Assembly (NCBI RefSeq): GCF_052857255.1
Contig: NW_027526501.1
Coordinates: forward strand, 963,725 to 1,027,724
Length of the DNA: 64,000 bases
Source: Amblyomma americanum
Taxonomy: Eukaryota; Arthropoda; Arachnida; Ixodida; Ixodidae
Direction of reading: 5' to 3'
Made by a program: the position numbers and the translations under genes. Below the pieces are notes generated by a model. That model was given only the letters and a program-made list of their open reading frames with translations, made no database searches and had not been told where the DNA came from. This document shows, piece by piece, positions 51,961 through 63,800 of this stretch. The first letter of the stretch is position 1; every line of letters begins with the position of its first letter.

Positions 51961-53268
51961 GTAAAGTCCGTCTGGTGTAATGAATGCCGTTTTTTCCCTA
52001 TCTGCAGCGTGCACGGGGATTTGCCAGTAGCCGGATCTCAAATCAATAGAAGAAAAGTATGAAGCGGAGTGCAGACAATCAATTGCGTCATCTATACGTG
52101 GAAGCGGGTAGACGTCCTTCTTCGTGGCCGTATTTAAGCGACGGTAGTCAACACAGAACCTCCATGTGCCATCTTTTTTCTTAACAAGGATAACTGGAGC
52201 CGCCCAAGGACTGGAGGATTCTCGAATTATGCCTCGCTTTAGCATCTCTTGAACTTGGTCATCTATTAACTTACGTTCAGTGGCTGAGACTCGATAGGGC
52301 TTCTGGCGTATAGGAGGTGCGGAGCCGGTGTTGATCGTGTGATGAATACGACTGGTAGGCGGTGGTGTTGAATCGTCTTTGGCAAAGTCGAACACGAACA
52401 CGTGTTTCAGAAGGAATTCCACTAGAGTGCGACGCTCGGTTGGGGAAAGAGCCTGATTAATCATAGCCTTAACTTGGGTCTCCATATCTCTTTTCACGTG
52501 CTGCTCACTGACAGAGTTGGTTAACGCCGCGACGAAACCTGACACACCTTCCTCGAAACGGGCGAGTTTGAGGCCCCGGGGCAACACAGCTGGCTCTTCA
52601 GAGTGGTTCACTGTCCACAGCTCGGTACGGCCTCTCACCACGGGAACGACGCAACGAGGCACGACGATACTCTTCTTAGAGCAGGCGAGTGTCGTAGGCT
52701 CTACCACAGCTTCAAAAGATTCGCACTGATTGTGAATAGAGGAAACCCGCACGAATGCTGCAGAGAAAGCTGGTACAATAGTATCTTCTTCCACCGCAAA
52801 TGCTCCAAAATCCGGTGTCGAGTTATCCACAAGAGCTGAAAGTAACGAAGAATTCAAAGCAACTTCTCCCGTACGACAGTCTAAAGTTGCACCACACTCT
52901 TGCAGAAAATCAATCCCAAGAATCACATCATGCGTTGACCGTGGTAGCACTGCGAATTCTGTTCTAAACGTTAGACCACCAATAACAACATCCGAAGCAC
53001 ACACACCAAGTGGAACCAAAGGTTCACCACCGACACCACGGAATAACGCTGCACGGTCACCACTAAACATCACTTTCCTACCTAAACGATTCTTAAACCT
53101 CAAACTCATAACGGATACGGTAGCACCAGTGTCCACAAGAGCCATTGTTTTCACACCATCAATAAACACTTCCAGTTTGTTCTTCAACATAAACACGGGC
53201 AGAGGTAGATTGGACGTCGTCGACTCGCCGGCGGCCTCACCTCCATCGGCCGCGCCTCCTATTTTCCC
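51958..53268 (-). CDS. pol: Pol, N-terminal segment: aspartic protease and first half of RT, ended by TAG
   Basis: This frame is -1 relative to gag and is open from the slippery site at 53262-53268 down to a TAG at 51958-51960. The first ATG in it lies at 53188-53190, but the frameshift arrangement makes a separate start unnecessary. Counting from the GTG at 53196, the protease active site DTGA is at residues 22-25 and the second protease motif ILGIDFL at 92-98. RT begins near residue 300. RT motif A Asp is at 385 in [11 protein letters not shown]. Translation then stops shortly before the motif that normally follows GLY in this family. The segment would produce protease but only half of RT. 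Relatives have a sense codon at this position. Confidence 0.92.
   Translation of the reverse strand, partial: GKIGGAADGGEAAGESTTSNLPLPVFMLKNKLEVFIDGVKTMALVDTGATVSVMSLRFKNRLGRKVMFSGDRAALFRGVGGEPLVPLGVCASDVVIGGLTFRTEFAVLPRSTHDVILGIDFLQECGATLDCRTGEVALNSSLLSALVDNSTPDFGAFAVEEDTIVPAFSAAFVRVSSIHNQCESFEAVVEPTTLACSKKSIVVPRCVVPVVRGRTELWTVNHSEEPAVLPRGLKLARFEEGVSGFVAALTNSVSEQHVKRDMETQVKAMINQALSPTERRTLVEFLLKHVFVFDFAKDDSTPPPTSRIHHTINTGSAPPIRQKPYRVSATERKLIDDQVQEMLKRGIIRESSSPWAAPVILVKKKDGTWRFCVDYRRLNTATKKDVYPLPRIDDAIDCLHSASYFSSIDLRSGYWQIPVHAADREKTAFITPDGLY
53231..53268 (-). promoter_or_regulatory. Programmed -1 ribosomal frameshift signal at gag-pol junction
   Basis: On the coding strand the gag frame ends G GGA AAA TAG, so a perfect X XXY YYZ slippery heptamer (GGGAAAA, 53262-53268) abuts the gag stop (53259-53261). 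Eight nucleotides downstream, GCGGCC (53248-53253) can pair with GGCCGC (53231-53236) across an 11-nt loop, giving a 6-bp all-GC stem. A -1 slip moves directly into the open pol frame. Spacing and composition match known viral and retrotransposon frameshift signals. I have not tested whether the stem is part of a pseudoknot. Confidence 0.85.
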
Positions 53269-54467
53269 GGAGGCGGAGGGGATGCACGACGTCGAGGAGA
53301 AGGTGACCGCCGTTGGCGCTGAGGTGGCGGCGTCACACTGCGGTCAGATGCGGGTGATGAACTCCGCAAATTGCTCGGACGGTACGGGTCCCAAGCGGAC
53401 GTTGGGGGTCTCTGCTGCGCGGTGTGCAGTTGCCCGTAAGTATTCGCCGGGGGTTGGCAGTCTTGAGAAGTTGGGAAACGACGGCGGCAATATCTAGCGA
53501 TATGCCCTGCAATGCCACACCGGTAGCACAAAGGTTGAGAGCACCAGCGACCGCCATAAGAGTCCTGGCGAACAAAGTCGCGACGTTGGCTGAAGCCAGG
53601 ATCTCGCTGCTGACGAACCACGTCTTCTGGGTAGGTGGGCCTCCTTTCTGTCGGCTGGTGGCGATAACGTTGGGCAATGTTCCGATCGTCCATGGGCAAA
53701 ATGCCGTTGGGTGGAGCCCACGGAGTCGACAGGGCGGCAACATCTTCCTCCGGTGCAGAACTGTGCCGCAGATATTGTGTGTGGCAGAAGGTATCCCGGG
53801 ATCTGGACAATTCCTCGCGCACAATCTCTCGAATCATCTCAGCCATAGAATTTGGAGGACTGGCTTCAACACTGGCTATAGAGGTGACATTGGCCAATCT
53901 TCCGAATTTAGGGGTGATTCGACGCAGCTTAAGAGCTTCAAATGTTCTGCAATGTTCTATAACGTCAGCGGTGGTGCTCAGGCTCTCTTTGCTAATCAGG
54001 AAATTGTAAACATCTTCCGCAATTCCTTTTAGAAGGTGGCCGACTTTGTCTTCTTCAAGCATTCTGGAGTTAACTAGCTTGCATAACTTTAAGATGGCTT
54101 CGATGTATGCCGTGCAAGTTTCTCCGGGTACTTGCGCGCGGTGAAGCAATGTCTGTTCCGCACGCTTCTTCTTTGCCGATTCATCCCCAAAATTTTTCTT
54201 TATCTCGGTCGTAAAGGTAGCCCATGAACTCAGTGTATCCTCATGATTGTCGAACCAGTCAAGGGCAGTGGCGGCAAGGAAAAACACAACGTTAGCCAGT
54301 TTAGTAGCAGCGTTCCATCGATTGTATTTGCTCACCCGCTCGTAGTGTTTCAGCCACTCGTCAACGTCCTCTTCAGGTTTTCCAAAAAATGTGCGGGGCC
54401 CTCGATAATGTGGCCAGTTGTTCGCTGTGGATAGCCCGGGTTGCTCAGCATTGTCGTCTCCAGGCAT
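53259..54467 (-). CDS. gag: Gag polyprotein (402 aa) with CCHC zinc knuckle
   Basis: The start is an ATG at 54467, the first of a long open frame 91 bp after the 5' LTR. Residues about 30-180 resemble the Ty3-type retrotransposon Gag domain, with a [16 protein letters not shown] segment and helical, charged stretches. A single CCHC knuckle, [14 protein letters not shown] (C-X2-C-X4-H-X4-C), lies at residues 314-327 and is expected to bind RNA. The last 35 residues are rich in Pro, Ser and Arg. Gag should assemble the virus-like particle and package element RNA. Its stop codon overlaps the frameshift signal, so Gag would be the main product and Gag-Pol the minor one. No internal stop or frameshift is present. 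It is intact. Confidence 0.93.
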   Translation of the reverse strand: MPGDDNAEQPGLSTANNWPHYRGPRTFFGKPEEDVDEWLKHYERVSKYNRWNAATKLANVVFFLAATALDWFDNHEDTLSSWATFTTEIKKNFGDESAKKKRAEQTLLHRAQVPGETCTAYIEAILKLCKLVNSRMLEEDKVGHLLKGIAEDVYNFLISKESLSTTADVIEHCRTFEALKLRRITPKFGRLANVTSIASVEASPPNSMAEMIREIVREELSRSRDTFCHTQYLRHSSAPEEDVAALSTPWAPPNGILPMDDRNIAQRYRHQPTERRPTYPEDVVRQQRDPGFSQRRDFVRQDSYGGRWCSQPLCYRCGIAGHIARYCRRRFPTSQDCQPPANTYGQLHTAQQRPPTSAWDPYRPSNLRSSSPASDRSVTPPPQRQRRSPSPRRRASPPPPGK

Positions 54468-54558
54468 GTCCGATGGCAGTGGTGGGAAGCCTGCGAGTCT
54501 ACGGCTCCTTCGGTAGATGGAATGCTCCGTGGTCGATACCCGGCACCTCTCACCAACC
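54468..54558 (-). other. Untranslated leader of the retrotransposon
   Basis: These 91 bp separate the 5' LTR from the gag ATG. The part next to the LTR holds the primer-binding site. I see no other recognisable element. Packaging signals are expected in such a leader but cannot be identified by eye. Confidence 0.7.
54538..54555 (-). other. Primer-binding site (tRNA-Ala-like)
   Basis: Three bases after the 5' LTR the coding strand reads TGGTGAGAGGTGCCGGGT, complementary to a tRNA 3' end finishing in CACCA. On the plus strand the resemblance to a tRNA 3' arm extends from 54531 to 54555, including a T-loop-like CGAT and a CCCGGCACCTC stretch. From memory the closest match is an alanine tRNA, with one extra base. 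The tRNA identity is an inference. Confidence 0.6.
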
Positions 54559-54730
54559 TGTTACGTGCTTTGCACGCACGGGGGTTTATTCAAAGAGGGG
54601 ACCGGTCGAAGCAGGATGGAAGCAGGAAGCCTAGCAGCGTCCTTCAGCTCTCTCTTTTTTTCCTCTTTCTCCGCGGGTCAGTCCTTCATCTTCTGCTTCT
54701 TCCGTCGAGGTTCTGTGGAAGCACGTTACA
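54559..54730 (-). repeat. 5' LTR (172 bp)
   Basis: This is the promoter-side LTR for the minus-strand coding genes. It has the same TGTAAC...GTAACA ends as the 3' copy and seven T residues in the plus-strand homopolymer. A purine-rich stretch occupies the middle. The primer-binding region follows after three bases. Near-identity of the two LTRs is expected right after integration, because both are copied from one template. Confidence 0.95.
54585..54590 (-). promoter_or_regulatory. AATAAA hexamer in 5' LTR
   Basis: This is the same hexamer in the promoter-side LTR, present because the LTRs are direct repeats. It would have to be bypassed or lie upstream of the transcription start for full-length RNA to be made. 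I cannot tell which from the sequence. Confidence 0.5.
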
Positions 54731-54734
54731 ATAT
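54731..54734. repeat. Target-site duplication, right copy (ATAT)
   Basis: ATAT follows the last base of the right-hand LTR and leads back into the satellite T-tract. It matches the copy at 49542-49545. Confidence 0.85.
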
Positions 54735-55689
54735 TTTTTCTCTCATAACTGCACGAAAAGCGTGTGTTCGTGCTTAGTACAACGAAACAAGCTGTTTTAG
54801 ACCGAAACGAGCTAAATGTGAACACATCGGTTTTACAAGCGTCCGTGTGATACGCGTCAATGTTTTTTCTCTCATAACTGCACGAAAAGTATGTATTCGT
54901 GCTTAATACAACGAAACAAGCTGTTTTACACCAAAACGAGCTAGATATGAACACATCGGTTTTACAAGTGACCGTGTGATACTCGTCAAAACTTTTCCTC
55001 TCATAACTGCGCGAAAAGCATGTATTCGTGCTTAATACAACGAGACAAGCTGTTTTAGATCGAAACGAGCTTGATCTAACAGATCGGTTTTGCAAGTGTT
55101 CATGTGATACGCGTCAAAACTTTTTTTCATAACTGCGGGAAAAGCATGTATTTGTGCTTAATACAACGAAACAAGCTGTTTTAGACCAAAACGAGCTAGA
55201 TCTGAACACATCGGTTTTACAAGTGTCCGTGTGATACGCGTCAAAACTTTTTTTTCATAACTGCGCGGAAACCATGTATTCGTGCTTAATACAACGAAAC
55301 AATCTGTTTTAAACCAAAACGAGCTAGATCTGAACACATCGGTTTTACAAGTGTCCCTGTGATACGCGTCAAAACTTTTTCTCTCATAACTGCGCGGAAA
55401 GATGTATTCGTGATTAAAACAAAGAAAAAAGCTGTTTTAGACCAAAACGAGCTAAATCTGAACATCGGTTTACAAGTGTCAGTGTGATACGCGTCAAAAC
55501 GTTTTCTCATAACTGCGCGAAAAGCATGTATTCGTGCTTAATACAACGAAACAAGCTGTTTTAGACCGAAAAGAGCTAAATCTGAAAACATCGGTTTTAC
55601 AAGTGTCCATGTGATACGCGTCAAAACGTTTTCCCATAACTGCGCGAAAAGCATTTATTCGTGCTTAATACAACGAAACAAGCTGTTTT

Positions 55690-58365
55690 ACACCAAAACG
55701 AGCTCGATATGAACACATCGGTTTTACAAGTGACCGTTTGATACGCGTCAAAACTTTTTCTCTCATAACTGCGCGAAAAGCATGTATTCGTGCTTAATAC
55801 AACGAAACAAGCTGTTTTAGACCAAACGGATCTAGATATGAACACATCAGTTTTACAAGTGTCCCTGTGATACGCGTCAAAACTTTTTCTCTTATAACTG
55901 CGCGAAAAGCATGTATTCGTGCTTAAAACAACGACACAAGCTGTTTCAGACCGAAACAAGCTAAATCTGAACATCGGTTTACAAGTGTCAGTGTGATACG
56001 CGTCAAAACGTTTTCTCATAACTGCGCGGAAAGCATGTATTCGTGCTTAATAGAACGAAACAGGCTGTTTTAAACCGAAACGAGCTAAATCTGAACACAT
56101 CGGTTTTACAAGTGTCCGTGTGATACGCGTCAAACCTTTTCCTCTCATAACTGCGCGAAAAGCATGTATTCGTGCTTAATACAACGAAACAAGCTGTTTT
56201 AGACCGAAACGAGCTAAATCTGAACAATCGGTTTTACAAGTGTTCCTGTGATACGCGTCAAAACTTTATCTCTCATAACTGCGCGGAAAGGACGTATTCG
56301 TGATTAAAACAAAGAAACAAGCTGGTTTAGACCGAAACGAGCTAAATCTGAACATCGGTTTACAAGTGTCAGTGTGATACGCGTCAAAACGTTTTCTCAT
56401 AACTGCGCGAAAAGCATGTATTTGTGCTTAATACAACGAAACAAGCTGTTTTAGACCGAAACGAGCTAAATGTGAACACATCGGTTTTACAAGCGTCCGT
56501 GTGATACGCGTCAATGTTTTTTTTCTCATAACTGCACGAAAAGTATGTATTCGTGCCTAATACAACGAAACAAGCTGTTTTACACCAAAACGAGCTCGAT
56601 ATGAACACATCGGTTTTACAAGTGACCGTTTGATACGCGTCAAAACTTTTTCTCTCATAACTGCGCGAAAAGCATGTATTCGTGCTTAATACAACGAAAC
56701 AAGCTGTTTTAGACCAAACGGATCTAGATATGAACACATCGGTTTTACAAGTGTCCCTGTGATACGCGTCAAAACTTTTTCTCTTATAACTGCGCGAAAA
56801 GCATGTATTCGTGCTTAAAACAACGACACAAGCTGTTTCAGACCGAAACAAGCTAAATCTGAACATCGGTTTACAAGTGTCAGTGTGATACGCGTCAAAA
56901 CGTTTTCTCATAACTGCGCGGAAAGCATGTATTCGTGCTTAATAGAACGAAACAGGCTGTTTTAAACCGAAACGAGCTAAATCTGAACACATCGGTTTTA
57001 CAAGTGTCCGTGTGATACGCGTCAAACCTTTTCCTCTCATAACTGCGCGAAAAGCATGTATTCGTGCTTAATACAACGAAACAAGCTGTTTTAGACCGAA
57101 ACGAGCTAAATCTGAACAATCGGTTTTACAAGTGTTCCTGTGATACGCGTCAAAACTTTATCTCTCATAACTGCGCGGAAAGGACGTATTCGTGATTAAA
57201 ACAAAGAAACAAGCTGGTTTAGACCGAAACGAGCTAAATCTGAACATCGGTTTACAAGTGTCAGTGTGATACGCGTCAAAACGTTTTCTCATAACTGCGC
57301 GAAAAGCATGTATTTGTGCTTAATACAACGAAACAAGCTGTTTTAGACCGAAACGAGCTAAATGTGAACACATCGGTTTTACAAGCGTCCGTGTGATACG
57401 CGTCAATGTTTTTTTTCTCATAACTGCACGAAAAGTATGTATTCGTGCCTAATACAACGAAACAAGCTGTTTTACACCAAAACGAGCTCGATATGAACAC
57501 ATCGGTTTTACAAGTGACCGTTTGATACGCGTCAAAACTTTTTCTCTCATAACTGCGCGAAAAGCATGTATTCGTGCTTAATACAACGAAACAAGCTGTT
57601 TTAGACCAAACGGATCTAGATATGAACACATCGGTTTTACAAGTGTCCCTGTGATACGCGTCAAAACTTTTTCTCTTATAACTGCGCGAAAAGCATGTAT
57701 TCGTGCTTAAAACAACGACACAAGCTGTTTCAGACCGAAACAAGCTAAATCTGAACATCGGTTTACAAGTGTCAGTGTGATACGCGTCAAAACGTTTTCT
57801 CATAACTGCGCGGAAAGCATGTATTCGTGCTTAATAGAACGAAACAGGCTGTTTTAAACCGAAACGAGCTAAATCTGAACACATCGGTTTTACAAGTGTC
57901 CGTGTGATACGCGTCAAACCTTTTCCTCTCATAACTGCGCGAAAAGCATGTATTCGTGCTTAATACAACGAAACAAGCTGTTTTAGACCGAAACGAGCTA
58001 AATCTGAACAATCGGTTTTACAAGTGTTCCTGTGATACGCGTCAAAACTTTATCTCTCATAACTGCGCGGAAAGGACGTATTCGTGATTAAAACAAAGAA
58101 ACAAGCTGGTTTAGACCGAAACGAGCTAAATCTGAACATCGGTTTACAAGTGTCAGTGTGATACGCGTCAAAACGTTTTCTCATAACTGCGCGAAAAGCA
58201 TGTATTTGTGCTTAATACAACGAAACAAGCTGTTTTAGACCGAAACGAGCTAAATGTGAACACATCGGTTTTACAAGCGTCCGTGTGATACGCGTCAATG
58301 TTTTTTTTCTCATAACTGCACGAAAAGTATGTATTCGTGCCTAATACAACGAAACAAGCTGTTTT
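55690..58365. repeat. Tandem HOR triplication, 892-bp unit (7 monomers)
   Basis: Three consecutive units of 892 bp begin near 55,690, 56,582 and 57,474. Landmarks recur exactly: 56003/56895/57787 and 56384/57276/58168. I noticed only occasional differences, for example ATCAG against ATCGG near 55,850. This is the cleanest and shortest higher-order unit in the window, and its 7 monomers are half of the 14-monomer unit seen elsewhere. Confidence 0.87.
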
Positions 58366-60849
58366 ACACCAAAACGAGCTAGATATGAACACATCGGTTT
58401 TACAAGTGACCGTGTGATACTCGTCAAAACTTTTCCTCTCATAACTGCGCGAAAAGCATGTATTCGTGCTTAATACAACGAGACAAGCTGTTTTAGATCG
58501 AAACGAGCTTGATCTAACAGATCGGTTTTGCAAGTGTTCATGTGATACGCGTCAAAACTTTTTTTCATAACTGCGCGAAAAGCATGTATTTGTGCTTAAT
58601 ACAACGAAACAAGCTGTTTTAGACCAAAACGAGCTAGATCTGAACACATCGGTTTTACAAGTGTCCGTGTGATACGCGTCAAAACTTTTTTCATAACTGC
58701 GCGGAAACCATGTATTCGTGCTTAATACAACGAAACAAGCTGTTTTAAACCAAAACGAGCTAGATCTGAACACATCGGTTTTACAAGTGTCCCTGTGATA
58801 CGCGTCAAAACTTTTTCTCTCATACCTGCGCGGAAAGGATGTATTCGTGATTAAAACAAAGAAAAAAGCTGTTTTAGACCAAAACGAGCTAAATCTGAAC
58901 ATCGGTTTACAAGTGTCAGTGTGATACGCGTCAAAACGTTTTCTCATAACTGCGCGAAAAGCATGTATTTGTGCTTAATACAACGAAACAAGCTGTTGTA
59001 TACCGAAACGAGCTAAATATGAACACATCGGTTTTACAAGCGTCCGTGTGATACGCGTCAATATTTTTTCTCTCATAACTGCACGAAAAGCATGTATTCG
59101 TGCTTAATACATCGAAGCAAGCTGTTTTAGACCGAAACTAGCTAAATCTGAACACATCGGTTTTACAAGTGTCCAGTGATACACGTCAAAACTTTTTCTC
59201 ATAACTGCGCGAAAAGCATGTATTCGTGCTTAATACAACGAAACAAGCTGTTTTAGACCGAAAAGAGCTAAATCTGAAAACATCGGTTTTACAAGTGTCC
59301 ATGTGATACGCGTCAAAACGTTTTCTCATAACTGCGCCAAAAGCATTTATTCGTGCTTAATACAACGAAACAAGCTGTTTTACACCAAAACGAGCTCCAT
59401 ATGAACACATCGGTTTTACAAGTGACCGTTTGATACGCGTCAAAACTTTTTCTCTCATAACTGCGCGAAAAGCATGCATTCTTGCTTAATACAACGAAAC
59501 AAGCTGTTTTAGACCAAACGGATCTAGATATGAACACATCGGTTTTACAAGTGTCCCTGTGATACGCGTCAAAACTTTTTCTCTTATAACTGCGCGAAAA
59601 GTATGTATTCGTGCTTAAAACAACGACACAAGCTGTTTCAGACCGAAACAAGCTAAATCTGAACATCGCTTTACAAGTGTCAGTGTGATACGCGTCAAAA
59701 CGTTTTCTCATAACTGCGCGGAAAGCATGTATTCGTGCTTAATAGAACGAAACAAGCTGTTTTAAACCGAAACGAGCTAAATCTGAACACATCGGTTTTA
59801 CAAGTGTCCCTGTGATACGCGTCAAAACTTTTCCTCTCATAACTGCGCGAAAAGCATGTATTCGTGATTAATACAACGAAACAAGCTGTTTTAGACCGAA
59901 ACGAGCTAAATCTGAACACATCGGTTTTACAAGTGTCCCTGTGATACGCGTCAAAACTTTTTCTCTCATAACTGCGCGGAAAGGATGTATTCGTGATTAA
60001 AACAAAGAAAAAAGCTGTTTTAGACCAAAACGAGCAAAATCTGAACATCGGTTAACAAGTGTCAGTGTGATACGCGTCAAAACGTTTTCTCATAACTGCG
60101 CGAAAAGCATGTATTTGTGCTTAATACAACGAAACAAGCTGTTGTATACCGAAACGAGCTAAATATGAACACATCGGTTTTACAAGCGTCCGTGTGATAC
60201 CCGTCAACATTTTTTCTCTCATAACTGCACGAAAAGCACGTATTCGTGCTTAATACATCGAAACAAGCTGTTTTAGACCGAAACCAGTAGAATCTGAACA
60301 CATCGGTTTTACAAGTGTCCAGTGATACGCGTCAAAACTTTTTCTCATAACTGCGCGAAAAGCATGTATTCGTGCTTAATGCAACGAAACAAGCTGTTTT
60401 AGACCGAAAAGAGCTAAATCTGAAAACATCGGTTTTACAAGTGTCCATGTGATACGCGTCAAAACTTTTTCTCATAACTGCGCGAAAACCATTTATTCGT
60501 GCTTAATACAACGAAACAAGCTGTTTTTACACCAAAACGAGCTCGATATGAACACATCGGTTTTACAGTGACCGTGTGAAACGCGTCAAAACTTTTTCTC
60601 TCATAACTGCGCGAAAAGCATGTATTCGTGCTTAATACAAAGAAACAAGCTGTTTTAGACCAAACGGATCTAGATATGAAGACATCGGTTTTACAAGTGT
60701 CCCTGTGATACGCGTCAAAACTTTTTCTCTTATAACTGCGCGAAAAGCATGTATTCGTGCTTAAAACAACGACACAAGCTGTTTCAGACCGAAACAAGCT
60801 AAATCTGAACATCGGTTTACAAGTGTCAGTGTGATACGCGTCAAAACGT

Positions 60850-63800
60850 TTTCTCATAACTGCGCGAAAAGCATGTATTCGTGCTTAATAGAATGAAACA
60901 AGCTGTTTAGGACCGAAACGAGCTAAATCTGAACACATCGGTTTTTACAAGTGTCCGTGTGATACGCGTCAATATTTTTTCTCTCATAACTGCGCGAAAA
61001 GCATGTATTCGTGCTTAATACAACGAAACAAGCTGTTTTACACCGAAAGGAGCTAAATCTGAACACCGGTTATGTGTCCCTGTGATACGCGTCAAAACTT
61101 TTTCTCTTAAAACTGCGCGCAAAGCATGTATTTGGGATTAATACAACAAAACAAGCTGCTTTAGACCAAAGTGAGCTAGATATGAACACCGGTTTTACAA
61201 GTGTCAGTGTGATACGCGTCAAAATGTTTTCTCATAACTGTGCGGAAAGCATGTATTCGTGCTTAATAGAACGAAACAAGCTGTTTTAGACCGAAACGAG
61301 CTAAATCTGAACACATCGGTTTTACAAGTGTCCGTGTGATACGCGTCAATATTTTTTCTCTCATAACTGCGCGAAAAGCATGTATTCGTGCCTAAAACAA
61401 CGAAACAAGCTGTTTTAGACCGAAACGAGTTAAATCTGAAAACATCGGTTTTACAAGTGTCCATGTGATACGGTCAAAACGTTTTTTCATAACTGCGCGA
61501 AAAGCATTTATTCGTGCTTAATACAACGAAACAAGCTGTTTAGACCAAAACGAGCTAGATCTGAACACATCGGTTTTAAGTGTTCGTGTGATACGCGTCA
61601 AACCTTTTCCTCTCATAACTGCGCGAAAAGCATGTATTCGTGCTTAATACAACGAAACAAGCTGTTTTAGACCGAAACGAGCTAAATCTGAACAATCGGT
61701 TTTACAAGTGTTCCTGTGATACGCGTCAAAACTTTTTCTCTCATAACTGCGCGGAAAGGACGTATTCGTGATTAAAACAAAGAAACAAGCTGGTTTAGAC
61801 CGAAAACGAGCTAAATCTGAACATCGGTTTACAAGTGTCAGTGTGATACGCGTCAAAACGGTTTCTCATAACTGCGCGAAAAGCATGTATTTGTGCTTAA
61901 TACAACGAAACAAGCTGTTTTAGACCGAAACGAGCTAAATGTGAACACATCGGTTTTACAAGCGTCCGTGTGATACGCGTCAATGTTTTTTCTCTCATAA
62001 CTGCACGAAAAGTATGTATTCGTGCTTAATATCACGAAACAAGTTGTTTTAGACCAAAACGAGCTTAATCTGAACACATCGGTTTTACAAGTGTCCGTGT
62101 GATACGCGTCAAACCTTTTTCTCATAACAGCGCGAAAAGTATGTATTTGTGCTTAAAACAACGAAACAAGCTGTTTTAGACCGAAACGAGCTAAATCTCA
62201 ACACATCGGTTATGCAAGTGTCCAATGTGATACGCGTCAATGTTTTTTCTCTCATAACTGCACGAAAAGTATGTATTCGTGCTTAATACAACGAAACAAG
62301 CTGTTTCACACCAAAACGAGCTAGATATGAACACATCGGTTTTACAAGTGACCGTGTGATACGCGTCAAAACTTTTTTTCATAACTGCGCGAAAAGCATG
62401 TATTCGTGCTTAATACAACGAAACAAGCTGTTTTATAACCAAAACGAGCTAGATCTCAACACATCGGTTTTACAAGTGTCCGTGTGATACGCGTCAAAAT
62501 TTTTTTTCATAACGGCGCGGAAAGCATGTATTCGTGCCTAATAGAACGAAACAAGCTGTTTTAGACCAAAACGAGCTAGATCTGAACACATCGGTTTTAA
62601 AAGTGACCGTGTCGATACCCGTCAAAACTTTTTCTTTCATAACTGCGAAAAGCATGTATTCGTGCTTAATACAACGAAACAAGCTGTTTTACACCGAAAA
62701 GAGCTAAATCTGAACACATCGGTTATACATGGTCCCTGTGATACGCGTCAAAACTTTTTCTTTAAAACTGCGCGCAAAGCATGTATCGTGCTTAATACAA
62801 CAAAACAAGCTGTTTTAGACCAAAACGAGCTAAATCTGAACACATCGGTTTTACAAGTGTCCATGTGATACGCGTCAAAACTTTTTTTCATAACAGCGCA
62901 AAAAGCATGTATTCGTGATTAAAAGAAAGAAACAAGCTGTTTTAGACCGAAACGAGCTAAATGTGAGCACATCGGTTTTACAAGCGTCCGTGTGATACGC
63001 GTCAGTTTTTTCTCTCATAACTGCACGAAAAGTATGTATTTGTGCTTAATACAACGAAACAAGCTGTTTTTACACCAAAACGAGCTAGATATGAACACAT
63101 CGGTTTTACAAGTGACCGTGTGATACGCGTCAAAACTTTTCCTCTCATAACTGCGCGAAAAGCATGTATTCGTGCTTAACACAACGAGACAAGCTGTTTT
63201 AGATCGAAACGAGCTAGATCTAAACAGATCGGCTTTGCAAGTGTCCATGTGATACGCGTCAAAACTTTTTTTCATAACTGCGCGAAAAGCATGTATTCGT
63301 GCTTAATACAACGAAACAAGCTGTTTTATAACCAAAACGAGCTAGATCTCAACACATCGGTTTTACAAGCGTCCGTGTGATACGCGTCAAAATTTTTTTT
63401 CTTAACTGCGCGGAAAGCATGTATTCGTGCTTAATATAACGAAACAAGCTGTTTTAGACCAAAACGAGCTAGATCTGAACACATCGGTTTTACAAGTGAC
63501 CGTGCGATACCCGTCAAAACTTTTTCTTTCATAACTGCGAAAAGCATGTATTCGTGCTTAATACAACGAAACAAGCTGTTTTAGACCGAAACCAGCTAGA
63601 TCTGAACACATCGGTTTTGTAAGTGTCCATGTGATACGCGTCAAAAACTTTTTCTCTCATAACTGCGGCGAAGAAGCATGTATTCGTGCTTTAAACAACG
63701 AAACAAGCTGTTTTAGACGAAACGAGTTAAATCTGAACACGTCGGTTTTACAAGTGTTCATGTGATATGCGTCAAAACTTTTTGTCTTATAACAGCGCGA

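Larger units (their letters stand above)
49546..54730 (-). mobile_element. Ty3/gypsy-type LTR retrotransposon, nearly intact
   Basis: A 5185-bp element interrupts the satellite. It has direct LTRs of 173 bp and 172 bp with TG...CA ends, a flanking ATAT duplication, a primer-binding site, a polypurine tract, gag, and pol with the order protease-RT-RNase H-integrase. That domain order is the Ty3/gypsy (Metaviridae) order rather than the copia order. There is no env: only about 34 bp lie between the pol stop and the 3' LTR. The LTRs differ by one T in a homopolymer, which indicates recent insertion. The main defect is an in-frame TAG within RT. Base composition is visibly more GC-rich than the satellite. 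Confidence 0.97.

Noticed and set aside
53424..54032. 202-codon plus-strand frame opposite gag
   Set aside because: It is antisense to an intact Gag with recognisable domains and shows no known motif, so it is a shadow frame.
54631..55095. Open frame running from satellite into the LTR as a fusion gene
   Set aside because: It joins satellite frame to LTR sequence read on the same strand by chance. No conserved domain or start context supports it.
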